Part shown: one piece after another, positions 1 through 13,700 of the stretch | Numbering within the stretch: the first letter of the stretch is position 1 | Layout: the number at the start of each line of letters is the position of its first letter | Assembly: GCA_038503065.1 (NCBI GenBank) | Contig: JBCAMK010000018.1 | Location: 558,001 to 622,000 of the forward strand | Length of the DNA: 64,000 nt | Direction of reading: 5' to 3' | DNA from: Paragyromitra xinjiangensis | Lineage: Eukaryota; Ascomycota; Pezizomycetes; Pezizales; Discinaceae | The notes under the pieces: model-generated | Told to the model about the DNA's origin: nothing | Database searches by the model: none | What the model saw: only the letters and a program-made list of their open reading frames with translations | Position numbers and translations under genes: made by a program

Positions 1-1483
1 GTATCAAAGAAGAGTTTATAAACAGGTGTAAATATTATACGACAAAAAAACATTAAACTGCCGAGGTAGCGTGATTAGTTTTTGTGCTTGCGATATCGGA
101 GCTGATGAGTATTCTACTCCTAAATTCGATTACTCTCTAGACCCCATATAACTAATCTACTCTGTTTTCATGGTAAAATTTTGAGTAGTATTATAATGTG
201 GCTATGTTTATTAATTTTCGGTATATCGTGTCCGGTTTGTTATCTTCACAGGCAGTTTTTGTCTGTTCCATTAGATAAGGGTTCTACTAGTAAAAGCATA
301 GTGACTCATAATATTTCTCATATTAATATAAATATGGCCTCAGAGACCACTTATTTCGTATGAAGATGATCGTTTGGGCTCGGGCCATTGCACAGAAGTT
401 ATCGATCCCGTGATCCTGAACCACTAACTCACTTGACTCATGTATATGGTGAGTTTGTAAAACGGGTATAGGGTGTAAGGAAATACTGGGCTTGAGCGAA
501 AGTACTACCATAACAATAGAAGTTCTAGAATCTACACATTCGCTCATACCTTAGAATTTCATGGTCTGTAGTCAGTCAAAGTGACACAGAAACCGAAAAA
601 CCACTCGTAATCACGCTTATAGCAGCCTAGTCCAGGTTACTGGTTCCTCGAATCTTAATTTCCCACGTGTTTCCCCTGTAGCGGTAGTGGAGGATCAATA
701 TTTATCCGAATGTGTCCCAAGGCATGCACGTACCACATGTTTCTGCCGAAATTGAAGCTAAGTTTAATACAGCTATATTGAGATATCTAGTTTCGTCAGC
801 GAGTTCAGATGGACTCTGGAAAGAAACGTCCCTACGAATAAAGGTATCACCAATGTTAATCCTCTCGCTTTATCGGACTATTTTTTCCCGCTTCCGCTTT
901 AAATACTCGATGTCTCACTTGTTTGACTCATATCACTAAGTTCGGGCTTCGGACAAGATGTGACCGAGCTGTGCTGTGGCAGTTGGTATCGAGTGATACA
1001 TTGTGGTTCAGCTTTTTCTGATAGTATATATATCAGATAAAGGTTGGTTGTATACAACACAAAGGGTGTTATGTTGTTGATGCGGAACCCCTTTTTAACA
1101 TTAACCTCTTGTGTATGCAAAACATCAACAGGAGGAACAGCAGCATAGGCCTACATAATAGAGCATTTGTACATGTAGAACTCCCATTGCGTTGTTATCA
1201 ATACGGCTCGAATCTAATTTATCCATTCTGTGATAAGATGTTTTGCAACTGCTCTCTTGTAAATTGTGGGAGAAGTTCTTCTGTCATATAATTACACTGT
1301 GGGCCCTTCAATTTGGTAGTGCACTTACGCATTCCTGTGGTATGCTGTGGTATATCAGGACTCTCCATCACCAACTGACTTGCTCCGTCTCGCACATACA
1401 GAACCAAACCGAACCCAAATCAAAGAGATGCATCACAAAAATAATGGAAATAATGGAATCACCAGCCGCAACCTCCCTAACAA
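1..1483. other. Intergenic / no gene recognised
   Basis: AT-rich sequence with only short overlapping open frames on both strands and no recognisable domain, RNA gene or transposon. A TACATGTA palindrome lies at 1170-1177. The last part probably contains the 3' untranslated region of the minus-strand gene that ends at 1484. Confidence 0.5.
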
Positions 1484-2373
1484 TCAAGACCTTTGGCCAG
1501 CCATAATTTTCGTCCCAACAAGCCCAACAGTAGCCCCCACTGCAATTCCAGCCAAAAACGTATCCCAGCGTACTCTTTTCAACCATGCTGCTGTGTCTCC
1601 AACCAACAGAACTTTCTCCCCCCTGGTTTTTCTCCCCACCTTCAGGCTCGGCAGTCCATCCAACGAGCTCGAGTTCCACTCTGCTTGATATGATTTTATT
1701 TCTCCCTTCTTGACTTTATTCGTCGCCCAATTGCTCAAGGTATCCCTGTCCTTCATTAGCGGAGCGACTTCTCCACCCTCCGGAGGCGGAACTGAAAAAA
1801 GTGGAACCCCATATCCGCATGACGTTTGAACCTATACAAAAAAAATTGTAAGCCGTTGAAAACCTAGTACGACTTCTGAGAGTGTATTAGACAGACCTTC
1901 CAGACATCCAATACAATGATTGCCCTTGCTCCTTCAATCCTCTTCCCAGGACCCATACTCGCCATCAAATCACTAAACTGTGGTTGATCCCATTCAACCA
2001 CCCTCCCTTTACAGAATAGTCTCATAATCCTAGGACTAGGATCGAACGAATTGAACATAATAGTGACGCGCCCATTTTCGTAGATATGAGCTATGGTTTC
2101 GCAGCCGGAGCCCGTGGCGTCTATATATGCCACTAGGTTCGGACCTAGTACGGAGAAGGATGAAGATGGGAGGCCCTTGGGTGACACGTTGATCTTTGTT
2201 CGAAATGGTCAGCTAGGTGGGAAATCAACTAGAACTAAAACTGAAATGCACAAGGGATGGGAATTGGAACACACATGTTTTCCTGTTAAAGGAGCGCTAG
2301 CTGTGAAGAAAATGGTTTGTTGTAGGATCCATTCGATGTGATCTGGAGAAAGTGATTCATAAAATTTAGGCAT
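1484..2373 (-). CDS. Pyridoxamine 5'-phosphate oxidase-family (FMN split-barrel) protein
   Basis: Three exons: 2373-2275, 2193-1897 and 1831-1484, giving 247 residues. The joins are phase 0 and restore an uninterrupted fungal PNPOx-like sequence. It starts MPKFYESLSPDHIEWILQQ, continues with the FMN-binding-barrel stretch INVSPKGLPS (residues 34-43) and the diagnostic YIDATGSGCET, then GRVTIMF and RLFCKGRVVEW. After residue 130 comes a variable tail with a hydrophobic segment (LAGIAVGATVGLVGTKI) close to the C-terminus, which could anchor the protein in a membrane. Family members are small flavin- or F420-binding proteins; fungal ones of this subgroup have no established substrate, so enzymatic activity is inferred from the fold only. 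The first ATG in the frame was chosen as start. The gene is isolated from its neighbour Kcs1 by about 1.1 kb. Confidence 0.88.
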
Positions 2374-3474
2374 TATAGGCCCTTCTTCCCTTGAGCTTCA
2401 CTGTCCGGTTTCTTTTGGCGCTTAGGAAAGGAATTGGGGTAGCTGGTATGAGGTACGAAAGAGAAAAAGTCACAAGTCACGATTTATCTTCAACGAGAGC
2501 GGCTTGACTCATACAAGGGAACAATTCTTAGCGGATACGCAAAGTACGAGAAACTGCGGGGTTCTGTATCATTTTGGGGTTTCATTCGTAAGTGTCATAA
2601 CGCGCTATCTGCCGTCTTTGAAAGCCTATTGGCGAACTCCTAGAAGGAGTGACTGTTCCGATAAGGCATAGTTGGCGTGCATTTCCCAATTTCTATAATT
2701 GTCAGCCTTATGCAGGCTTCCTAATGGAAGGGGGATGCGAGCGCCAGTACGTAAACAAATCTTCGGTGTTGTGAAACCATTCCTAAAGAGGCAGCTACGG
2801 ATTAAATTTCAGGTGGCGTCTTGGCTCATGAAGCTCAGATCACGGCGTGTCACTCGCATCACCGTGATCAAAGGTTATGTGATGGCGGATCGGGAGATCG
2901 AAGTTGGCGGGAGTAACTACATTAGAAATTAGGAGGCCAAGACAGAATCCTAGCGGGTTTATTTGGCTAAGGTAGTTTAATGACTAGCAGTTCTTTCTAA
3001 TCCTCGTTTTAAAAACCACTACCCTGGGCCTGAAAGCAATTGCAGCGATTTGAGCTAAAACATCGTAACTCCAGGACCTGAATCATTCACAAAAAGGAAG
3101 ATCAAACAAAATCGATTATAAGCAATAGCCAAACAACTAACAAAAACCAAAATACATGCAAAGACGAGAGAAACAAAGAACATAACCCGCTATGTATAAT
3201 CTGGCCTTATGCTCTCGTTAACTCCCGCCAGCCTCTCTAACCGTTTCGGAAACGAAACGAGGATACGAAACCTAGAGGGGAAAAAAAAAGAAAGACAAAA
3301 AAGCGACAAATCCGTAGCACCGATAATTTCCATTCTTCCAATTTTCGCCAAGTTGACAAGAAAACCGCAATGCACCATGACAGGAAGTAAAAATAAAAAA
3401 AGAACACTTTCCCACGCCTCCGTTGAGGCTCATCCTTTACTAGTATTTTCGTACACATGCTCATTGCCTCGTGA
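2374..3474. other. Intergenic between PNPOx-like gene and IP6 kinase gene
   Basis: Contains the presumed promoter of the PNPOx-like gene next to 2373 and the 3' end region of the minus-strand kinase gene near 3475. Short open frames (for example 2699-2932 +) show no domain and are probably chance. Confidence 0.5.
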
Positions 3475-6400
3475 TCATGTAGATACCTCCCCAAGGTCTT
3501 CCATCATATCCCATCCTGTACTAATCTCATCCTTTTGATGGCCGCCAACGTGTTCCTCCTCTCCTCTCTCCACCCATTCATCGCCCCTTGCATCCCTCCA
3601 AATACTTTGAATGTATCTCTGTAAAGTCCTTAGCCCTCTCAGATAGCCTCTGTCGACACCGATAGGATCTTTTGGCGGGCATGCCGCAGAAGGCGGCAAG
3701 GGATCCTCTGCTGTCACACAATTGGCAAAGTCGACAATCTTAAGGTCGATTTGCCGATCATGATCCATACCATCATACAACATTAACAAGCTGCTGGCGT
3801 AGAACCTATACCCCGGTAGACCCCTGATCATAGCCTCCAAAGCGCGAAGCTTTTCTAAGATGGTTGGAATATGTCTCAAGATCGATTTTTCCGCCTGCCC
3901 ATCATAGAGGAATCGGGTGAGTGCATTTTGAAATTCGCGACCAGCTTTGAGATCGCGCCCGAAGTACTTATCCTCGAAGGTGTAAGAGTTGGTCTTGGCA
4001 TTCCACACCTGCATTCCACAAAGTCGGACTCCAAGATCTCGCGATGTGGTCAGTGCACATTTATTAGCTTGGGATTGACGTTTCTTCTCCGAAGCTTCGA
4101 CACCGTATTGACGAGTTCCCATCTTGAGGTCGAGAACACAAGGTCGTCGCATGCCTGCTGTAAGGTCCTCCAAAAGAAGAAAATGCTCAACTCGCTCCGA
4201 TGGTTGCTCCGGTGGTTGCTCGGATGGTCGTTGAATCTTAGCATCTACAGCACTCTCCGAACTCGTAGGTTGGGGTGGGTTTGTTGCAGAGCTAGCTAAG
4301 ATTTGCGATTGCGGAGGGGGTAGCTCTGGGGGAGGGCGAATTGATTCAGCAATAGCAGCGGGAGAAGGTCTTCGTGACATGCATTGCTCAGCCCACGATA
4401 TTTTTCCGGGAGTCGCGTCATCTTCATCCATTTTGAATACTTCATCTTCTCGATCGCCCCCATAGCCATCATCCTCAGCACCAAAATTGCCATGCGGGCT
4501 TAAGGATACTCTTCTCTTCGTTCGTCTGCGCATACTCCCACTAGATTGCCTTCTTGATAGCCCACCTTTCAGTATTCCATCTCCTCTAAAAGCGTGAACA
4601 CCAGGGGAAGAAGTGGATGGCCGCTCGGGCAAGTCGTTATCGTCTAAGCCCCCTACACCGCCCTTCGAGAATTCTCTGATATCTGTGCTAGAAGAGTACT
4701 TCCTATCGGCGTCCTCCCGGAGAAACTTGATCCTCCGGTCTGCTCGGATGCTTCCGTACGACTGCGAAGACCCAAGATCGGTACTACTTCTCCGATGATT
4801 CGTTCTGCTGCAAGATGAGGGTTGACCTGTACAAGAAGAATCATGCTGATGTCGGTGGTGGTGAGAATTGTGATGTGATCGCGACCTTGAATGAGAACCG
4901 TGAGGGTGATGGTGAGTATGCATTGGTGGAGGCCCAAATACTTCTCTTAAGACCTGCTCCTGCAATTTACGATTCACGGTGGTGGCTCCCCAGCTAGGAA
5001 AACTTTTAGGGGTTGGTCTCTGGCTATTATCGTTCCCAGCATCCATTTCGTTTGGCTCAGCTCTGCCAGCCACACCCCCATCGCTACCATTCTCCACCCC
5101 ACTTTCCACACTTGCTGATTTCTCGCTATCGATAGATGTTCCAGGGGAGCTGGAGGGAGCACTAGTGGAAAACTTAAAGAGGTTTTCAGGAATAATGTGT
5201 CTATTATTCTCAAAAACTACTTGTGGTAAAGGGAGTGCAGGATTACCAGACCCGTTTTCTGATGTCATGGAGTTGGATTCCTTAGCGAATCCCGATCCTA
5301 CCGCTAGAGAATTTGCGCTGTTTGCCTCGTTCACGGTCGATTCAGTCGTTGAAACTTCGGCTCCGGCATCCGCACCATTTCTATTGGTTTCTTCAGGACC
5401 ATTCTCGATTTCTTTTTTCGGTTTCTTCTTTTTCGGCGCTTTCCTGAATGTGACATTAAGTACCCCGATATACCTTTAATTTTAGGAATAAGATTAGCAA
5501 GTAGAAAATACAAAAACTAGCAAGGGAGCTTACTTTGGCAGAAAGCCTAACAATTCCGGGTGTCTCTTTTCGACAGCCTCGTAGAACTCGTTCTCTTTAT
5601 TGCTCAAACTCTTACAAACTGCTCTACGAGAGAACCTGAACAACGCAGTGTGCCCCCCAACTTGATGGTTGTAAGGTTTAAGTTCCACAGCACCGAGTGG
5701 TACTTGTGGTGCTATTTCAGCGGGGGCTTTGTGAGAATGAGACTTATTTGTGGTTTGGCCATCAGAAGAATGATGATTACGTTTTGGATCCCTATGCTGG
5801 GCGACGGGAGTAGCAGTTGGGGTGGTAGCTATCTCAGATCCATCTTGACCAATTTCGTCCCCTGACAATTCGTCGTTGCTATCTGAGTATTCAGAAAACC
5901 CTGAAGAGTATCCTCCATTGTTCGAATAATAACTACTGTAGTCATCATCTGTATTTGTGCGACTTCGTCGCCCTGCGTGATAGTGATACTCATCGTCTCC
6001 GGACTGAATCGACAAATCGAATTCAGGTCCGGTACTATGAGGGACAGGGGAGGCACCGTCTCGAATAACGTCGACATTGGATGCGTCCCTTCGCATAGGT
6101 TGGCTTGCTGCTGAACTTGCTTTGTTTGGGGCAATCGTAGGATCCTGCGGAACTGACAGCGTGGAATGTGGGAAGTAAAGAGCGGAAGATATTTCATCTT
6201 TATCAGATTCCTCATCTTCATCATCTTCCACCTGATTGGCGGAAATTATTCGAATATGTTCTGTTGGTTTTTGAGGAAGTTTTATGGGTAAATCCTGATC
6301 ACCTCCTAACGAGTCGCCCAGTGGTTCTTGAGCCACAATTGAGGCCGAAATCTCGGACGAACCCGCGCCAACGGTTGAGGAATCAATACCCCTTTGAACT

Positions 6401-7641
6401 GATGGAGATGAGGAAGAATCAAGTGCTGGTTCAGCGATATCAAACGAAACCACCGAAGCAACATCAGGAAGCACAAAATGAGATGCCGGAGAAGGCGTAT
6501 CACCAGGGACAGCTTTAAAAGCGGAGAGCTCATCACAAGATGATGGAGAATATCTATCGTCTCTCGTACGTGAAACTGAAAGAGAATTAGAAGATTCTTG
6601 TGGTAGTTTCTTTTCATTTTCTTTGGCCCTTGTGATCAAAGGAACACTGAATCCTTGTTCTTTACCTTCTGCAGCTGTTGCTTTTTTTCTTTCCTCTCGC
6701 TCAGTCTCTTTAGCTCGCTGTTTTTCTTGTCGTTCCCTTTCTTTTTCCTCACGACGCTGCTTTTCCTTCCCACGCTCCTCAATCGCTTGTTCGTTTTCCC
6801 TAAACAGACCGAGGCGCTGAGTCGCTTTCCTACTACGAGAATTGCTCTCAATAGCCATGACAGCGGAAATAGATCGCTCAACGGACCCTTTTGCGAGATC
6901 ATCATGGCAACTGATAAGATCAGAACCCACGGGTTCATTTCGGCCCTCTAGAACAGGAGATGGGTCTCTCACAAAGCTCTCAGGGCTAGCAGTCCTTAGC
7001 TTCTCACCCCAGTCGACAGTCCTATCGATGCTCGATTGAGCCCTTACCATGGCATCCAGGCCATCGGAGCCCTGAAACCTGCCTGGCAGAGGCGTTGAAG
7101 GGCGATCAGTAGGGCTATCTGCAGGACTGATGTATGGTGGAAGAATGGTTGTGTTTCGTTCATCGTGATTGGCTTCGTTGGTATAACCAAGACGATGAAG
7201 TTGGTGGCTCGAAACGCTAGAGTGTAGAACACCAGCAAGTGTGAATTTGTTTACCGGTGGAAATGAAGAGGTAGAGTGAGGTCTCCAATGACGAAACTGT
7301 GGTCGAGGTGTGTCATCTTCGACAGGGGTTTCACAGGTTGTGGAACCCTTGGCTTTGCCGGATAAAGGATGCGATGAAGGTGAAGGTACAAGGGTAGAGA
7401 TAGATGCTGTAGATGACGATGGGGGACGTGGAGATGAAGGATGTTGAGGTGAATGTTGCTGTGGTGGCACTGGGCCAGATGCTGGTTTATGAAATACGCC
7501 GTCGAGCACTCCGTAATTCCCAACGCCACCGTCACTGCTGGTCGATGATACAAGGATCGGCAAGGTCCTGGAGCGAACAGGAGCTGGAAACGGAGGGCGG
7601 GAGTCCTTTAGAGGTGATGGGTCATGGAACGGGACTGGCAT
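3475..7641 (-). CDS. KCS1: Inositol hexakisphosphate kinase (Kcs1-type)
   Basis: Two exons, 7641-5534 and 5473-3475, joined across a 60-nt intron to give 1368 residues. The split codon rebuilds [11 protein letters not shown], a hallmark of the fungal family. The long N-terminal half is Ser/Pro/Glu-rich and probably disordered, with a basic/acidic coiled-coil-like stretch rich in K, E and R. The first kinase motif, [19 protein letters not shown], precedes the intron. The catalytic core lies near the C-terminus: [14 protein letters not shown] carries the inositol-polyphosphate kinase signature PxxxDxKxG, then SLLMLYDG and the metal-binding KIVDFANC. Enzymes of this family convert InsP6 to the pyrophosphate InsP7 and affect phosphate sensing, vacuole function and stress responses. 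Length fits filamentous fungal orthologues, which are longer than yeast Kcs1. A His/Ser-rich low-complexity tract sits just after the intron region (around 4.8 kb). Confidence 0.95.
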
Positions 7642-10600
7642 GGGGAGTCATTGAAGCCTGCTGGAAGCCAGGTGACCGATGGGAAGAGAGTATGGGGTGG
7701 ATGACGTTATCGCTGTACGAGATAACTGGAGCTATGAGGAGGAGTGCCAAAATAGGAGAAAGGAGGAGGAGGACGAAGAAAGGAGGACGAAGACAACGGG
7801 GGGTGGAAGGGGGGGGGAGAGGCCTTTCTTGAAGGGGAGCCTGAACACAGGGAAAGCGGCGGGCGACTATGAACAGGAGAGGAGGACCTTGTGATCTCGG
7901 GGTAAAAGGAGAGCAACAGAGGAGACGCAGTGTCTGCTATGTACTCTTTCCATCCAGTAATGCGTGTGCAAGGTGCATTGAAGCGGACAAAGCAACGCGG
8001 ATGATGCCAACTGCGCTGAGCCAGGATCGAGAAGGAGGAAGGGAAAAAAACCCACTCCCAGTTCTCCTACGTAACTATTGGTCCCTCAAGGTCCCGGCCC
8101 GCCAGCCAAGTTGCACCAATGGGTTCCCAAACTAATGAACCCAGTGCATGCACTGTTCCAAGATACAGCAAGATAGGTGTGTGCTCTAGCGCGGCCACAT
8201 TTCAATATGTACAACTCAACTATATACCACAATAACATGAGCAAGGAATGCGATAGGTATCTGGCTGAATACACAAACCCCTTATCACAAAAACAGAACA
8301 ATTAGCGCCAAGTCTTTCTGTCTCAGATGGCGACTTCGCTGCCATAACTCCGCAGGAACATGTGTCGCTTTAGCTCAATGTCCCAGCTCTTCTGTTCAAG
8401 TATGGGCCCCAGCTGCGGCTAGACGCTTAAATACCAGAGGTCGTGGGAAAAAGCTACGTCAATAGCATACCGTAAGTAAATTGGATTGTTGACTACATGT
8501 AGTCAATATTTCGACAACAAAAGGATAGGAATGAGAGCACCCAATTATTTTACTTTGCCCCGAGCCTGGCTAAATAGCTTCCACCAACTTGGGCGGTGGT
8601 GAAATAACTGAGGTGAAATAAATACACCCATATCTATCCTTGTTTAAGCGCTACTTGCCCATTATGAATAGGCATGGGAATCCCTTTCATCCGACCAAAA
8701 TCACATCACAGGGGCAACAGTTCGAGGAAAATTTATGAGCCCACTTAAGCATTGAAAGGCTAGCCTCTGGGGCATAAAACTATCTTTCCAATTCCTGTAC
8801 GGCATTTTTGCTTGTCCTACAGGAAAGATAAAGGTGTAAAACCGTATCATTGAGGTCGCCAGCAGAAGCGATGGAGAGATTATGTGGGAACAGTTGGGAG
8901 TGGGTTGGTGATAGGCTGGAGGAGCCTTGCAAAGATAAGGCTAATCGTGTTCCTCATAATTTAGGATTCAGATACGCGAGAGATACACGCACCTCTGGAA
9001 GTGTACCTACAGTCTACTAGAGTATGGTGCGCACTGCGCAGAAGGCTAAAGCGGCTCTTAACATGATGCAGCCAGATCGTTGCCAAGAAAACTTTATTCT
9101 AGCCGGAATATTCCGTCGGAAATCTACCGTGAAATCTATGACAGGGTTAGGGCTCACTCATCGATCATATCGGGGATCGCAAACACGCCCACGACATGTG
9201 CCTGGTTCCGTATCTCGCGGGATGTTTTAGAATTCTGCCGGCAGAGGTAGCCACATGCAAATTCTGAACGACGTCGAGTCGGTGATTGTAGCTGGCTGGG
9301 TCACTACGTACTGGGTGGGTAAAACCATCCTACCTCTTGCATACTCAAGATATCCTTCCTTCTGCAGGAGGTGCATTCTTGTTACCGATACCATCAAGCT
9401 TTCACTATCTCATTGGCTCATAACTCCGGATCGAGATGTCAGAACGTTCACCGTAAATAGCATCTCTAGCTCGTATAAGCCCTCGGTAGTTTGAGAACTC
9501 ATCACCGCTTTGATGATAAATAGTTGCCAGCTGGAGAGAGGTAGATACGTGCATGTTGTGGTCTGTGGACACAACAAGAATTACAAAATCTGTGGGATGG
9601 GCATTTACTGACTATCACAGGATGCAGCTTGTTCCAGCTGGCCAATCGTTGGATCGCCATCGAAGGCATGACAACGTGATTGGGAGTCGTTCACGCTCCC
9701 CCCCGCGGGCCCCACGGCAACTTGCCAAATACACAATTCCAATTCAAGAAGTCCTCATTATATTTCAGCTCGATCGTCAAGAAAAATATGTTGGTAACTT
9801 GGTTGACTCTGGAATGCGGGATTTATCCTGTCTCAAAATCTCCCCAGCTTCGAGAGTAAATGGCTGCTCTGCGGATCCAAAGAATTGTCATATTTACCCC
9901 AGCAAACGATAGACGGGTCAAGCATCATTACAGCAGAAGAGGTGAAAAGAATAAAATTTCCCCGATCCAAAAGAATCTGCTGACGCGGAAGCGACAAACC
10001 GCGGAAAAGCAAAGTGGAGGCTCATGTGACCTGGTGGTGATGTACTTACCCATGTAACTACCATGAAAAAGCTACATTCCCATCGGCTACGGGCCGCGCC
10101 CATCGGAGGTTTCACTCTTTCTGCGGCTCCTCGCAAAGAAGCAAGTTGTCGAGACTCTCGGATCAACCCCAACCCCTACTCGAGTACCTTTCAACCCCGC
10201 ATTTTCTACTTGCTCCGGCTGCACAGGCCACATAGGTACCGTGCGAGACAACTCAGCTTAACTTAAAGTTTCTTAGAACCATCCACTCACATCGGCACCC
10301 GCAAGGCTCACGAGGTCTGATATCATCGTTTCGAGTATTTGCTTTTGCTGTCCTGCATCAGCCATTTGCTTCTCGTACTCCTTTATTCCAGCTGGAGGAA
10401 AAAACAATTTACACGGATTGGCGGCATCCGGCGCACACTACTGCATTCACATGGGGTTGGCATTATTAAGAGCGAGAAGGGATGTTTACAGACTCAGGCT
10501 TGCCCGAGCTCCTCTCTTAGTGGATAAGCATGAAGGCCGGCAGCGATTTCGAGCAATCGTTTCTGCAAACCGGAAATACCTGGCCGAATTGAACACTGGG

Positions 10601-10780
10601 GCTGCCTGTGGTTTGCACTACCGAAACTACGCAAGCACAATTCCCACATATCCAAGTGGAACTTGGCAATTGAGTAACGGGATCTCTCCACGTGGTTCAC
10701 GGACTTCATATGGGCTTTGTTCTCGAGCGGATCACCTTTTCACACAAGGAACTTTTGAGTGGTCACGATTTTCGGGCGAT
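7642..10780. other. Long intergenic region (Kcs1 promoter side, then unassigned)
   Basis: The first 500 bases are purine-rich on the + strand (GGAGGA runs) and should hold the kinase gene's leader and promoter. The rest has only short open frames (9024-9230, 9553-9912, 10418-10855 on +) without a recognisable domain. An 18-bp perfect palindrome centred on TACATGTA lies at 8489-8506. No tRNA or transposon was recognised. Confidence 0.45.
8489..8506. repeat. 18-bp perfect palindrome around TACATGTA
   Basis: The sequence TTGACTACATGTAGTCAA equals its own reverse complement. It is the longest palindromic extension seen among the TACATGTA copies of this window. It could be a dimeric transcription-factor site, but no function is shown. 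Confidence 0.8.
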
Positions 10781-13700
10781 ATGCCAGGATGGAGATATCG
10801 TAGGTTTGTGGTTACATTTCTGACTCTTTCTGCCTTTTCTTTAAATTTTTTGTAGCACGAATAAGGGATGTTTTGCCGAGCCCATCTAAGATCATTGTTT
10901 TCAGATTTCATAATTGTTCCGTCAGGCCACTCCACGCCAATTCCCTTACAATTAATCCTGAATGGTATCCTGCCGGGAACACCCCAGCCGCGTTTCTCTT
11001 ACAAAACCTTCCACCTGAGCAAGACGCAAATGTCCTCCTATTGGGGTCAGGAGATCCGCGAAACATACTGTTTACGGCATACAACATGCAAGACGATGGT
11101 TTGTAGCCCAATAAATGGATAATCTACTCTAGGAGACACTGATGAAGTCTCTCTAGAGTCCAGGAAAGTAGATTTTACGTGCTGTGATATGCAACCAGCT
11201 ATTTTAGGTTTGTGAAGCATAATTATCTATGGATTTCGTACAAGTAACTGAATCTACAAAGCGCGAAATATTATTTTGCTGTCATTGCTTCTCGATGACC
11301 AGAATGGTGACCATTCCCAAAAGCATTGGAATATCTTTTATCACTTCTTTATCGACAATTATTCACTTTCCCTTCTTCACAAACAAGCTCAAAAGCTCAT
11401 AGGCCTTTCCACCTCTATCGATGCTTGGCATGGGAGCAAATATGGTTCGGTTTTTCGGATGGTCAGCAAAAGTACTTTGCCCCAGCTCAGGTTTATTTGG
11501 ACGAAATATTCCGAGTCTGTGGAGCCCCAAAATCAACAAGGTTTCAACAAAAAGTTTAGAGATGGTTGGCTTAAGATGAGGAAAAGTATTTCGGAGCGCC
11601 AACACAGTTTGGGTCAGGTGAATGCTACTGGGGTACGTGCGGCGGGGCCCCTCTCGCCAATAAGCAGAGCCTACGCGGCGGAATTGCATTACGAAAAGTT
11701 TTGGGATACTGGAGTAGTAGGCGGGAACTCCTCCGACCTAGCTTCAGCCAAGAACCCTAACCCCACGTTCCTATACACCTCTTTTGGGGATGGGTTTACC
11801 GCTCATGAAGGGACGGATCCGGTGCTTGGGTTCCATATGGAGATGGCTTATGCAGAGGTGTTGGGCGATGGTCCGCTTGGAGAAGTCTCCAAATTTTCGG
11901 GATCTCGAGCCAGAAGCCGGCAACAACTAATGGACCACATTGCTCGGGTTGCTAAGGGCCAGTTTAAAGAATGGTCAAAAGCTTTCGTAAAAATGGCGAA
12001 GAGAAAGCTATTGACTGTTCGCTTCCACCTTGGGGATGGCCTTCGTTTCTGCCGTACTATGGCAATATGCAGGGAAAAGGGTGTTGATGCTTCGTCATTT
12101 GACTACGCTCAAAACTGGAGTGCAGCACCATTGAAACTGGATGGTGGTGACTATGAAGGATCTAGTGTTTCCCCTGCTCCCATGAGCTTCGACGTGATTG
12201 AGACTTCGAATGTGAGCGATCATGTCGGGCTATTGAATCTTCTCATTGCAGCAACAGTGGTGCTCTCCTCGAAGCCTTCCTCGACCTTGTATACCGAAAC
12301 GTTCCATGGTTCAGCCGCGAATCAACTTTCAGAACTGCCCCATATGCTTTGTGGAGATGTTGTCACTATGTCCTTGCTTCTTGGTTTAACTCCTGTAGGG
12401 TATGTGACTGGAACGATTCCCGGGTCTTCGGCCCAAGAGAACTATGGTACCGGTAACAGGAACGATGCGAACCACCAACACATCCGAATATCTTGGAAAC
12501 AACCGGTACTTGGTGACGAGGTGGCGTCGACGTCTTTCGGCGACCTGGGTGAGCCACGAAGCAGATTCGACCCCAAAGAATTGGCAACGGTGCTCTTCAA
12601 GATATACCATAAAGTTTTTGAGACTGAAAGCCTTCCCGAGTGGCAAAAACGTTATCACCAACCGCTAAACCAGCAACTTGCGGTGACTTCCCACCGCTAT
12701 ATCAGGGAAACCTACGCAGAATTCTTGAAATTGGTAAGGAAGCGAGTAGACACGAATTGGTCGGATGTCATTGAGATCCTGCGCGGAAAAATTGTCATGG
12801 ACCAACACTTGAATCTGGGCGTCAGCAACGGGGGGATGGGGATAATGGATCTATTTTTTCACCTGCATCAATCTGGGGTTGATGATATGGGGAAGATAGA
12901 CGAACAGCGACCACAAAATATATACCTTCCGCAATTTTTACCCTCTAAGTACCAGCCTGGAGCTTCCTCCGAATCTACTATGCCCAAAATGGTCACTGTT
13001 GTTCTTACGGTTCCTCGATCGAAGTTGACGCCCTTTACCAAGACTGACCCCGCCAAAAAGGGACCCTCGCCTACACTATGTGCAGCTATCGGTCGCCCTG
13101 AAGCCATGCACTTATTCTCCTCGGCGCAGACGGTATTCGGAAAGCTTGTTCGCTCTGAAGATGGTTTGAGTGCCACTATCGCCGAGGATATGAATGGTGG
13201 GAAAGGAACTTCGGATTTAATTGTGTCTTTCGGTGTCCCATTATCAGTACTTTCAGGGCATCCGAGTAAAGTTGAAGTCGCACTTCAGTTACCGCCGACG
13301 GCTTCCAACACCTTGTTTCTGGATTCGACAAGCCTGGGGAACTTCATATTTGAAACTGTTTTATCGAACCTCGGCGAAGTTGCGGTGTTTCGCAACCCTC
13401 CCAATATTTCCTGTCATCGACCAGTTATCGATTTGTCGCCTCCACCATCTTCTCATTTGCCTAAGGGTTCTGATGTTGAAATCTCGAACGTATTGGTACA
13501 CTTCGATAACGAAGGTCGAGTGGAAAAGTTCAAGATCCACGTAGATATCCTTCCCGAAACTTCTGAAGACAAGGGATCATTCAATCTTGGCGGAGTGAGC
13601 GTTATCCAAGTCTCGCCATGCGCTCTAGCTATCCTAATCCCGGGGCGTGGGGACCATGTTGTAGCGTTTCCATACCCCGTGGATGTATCCCGAGCAAAGC

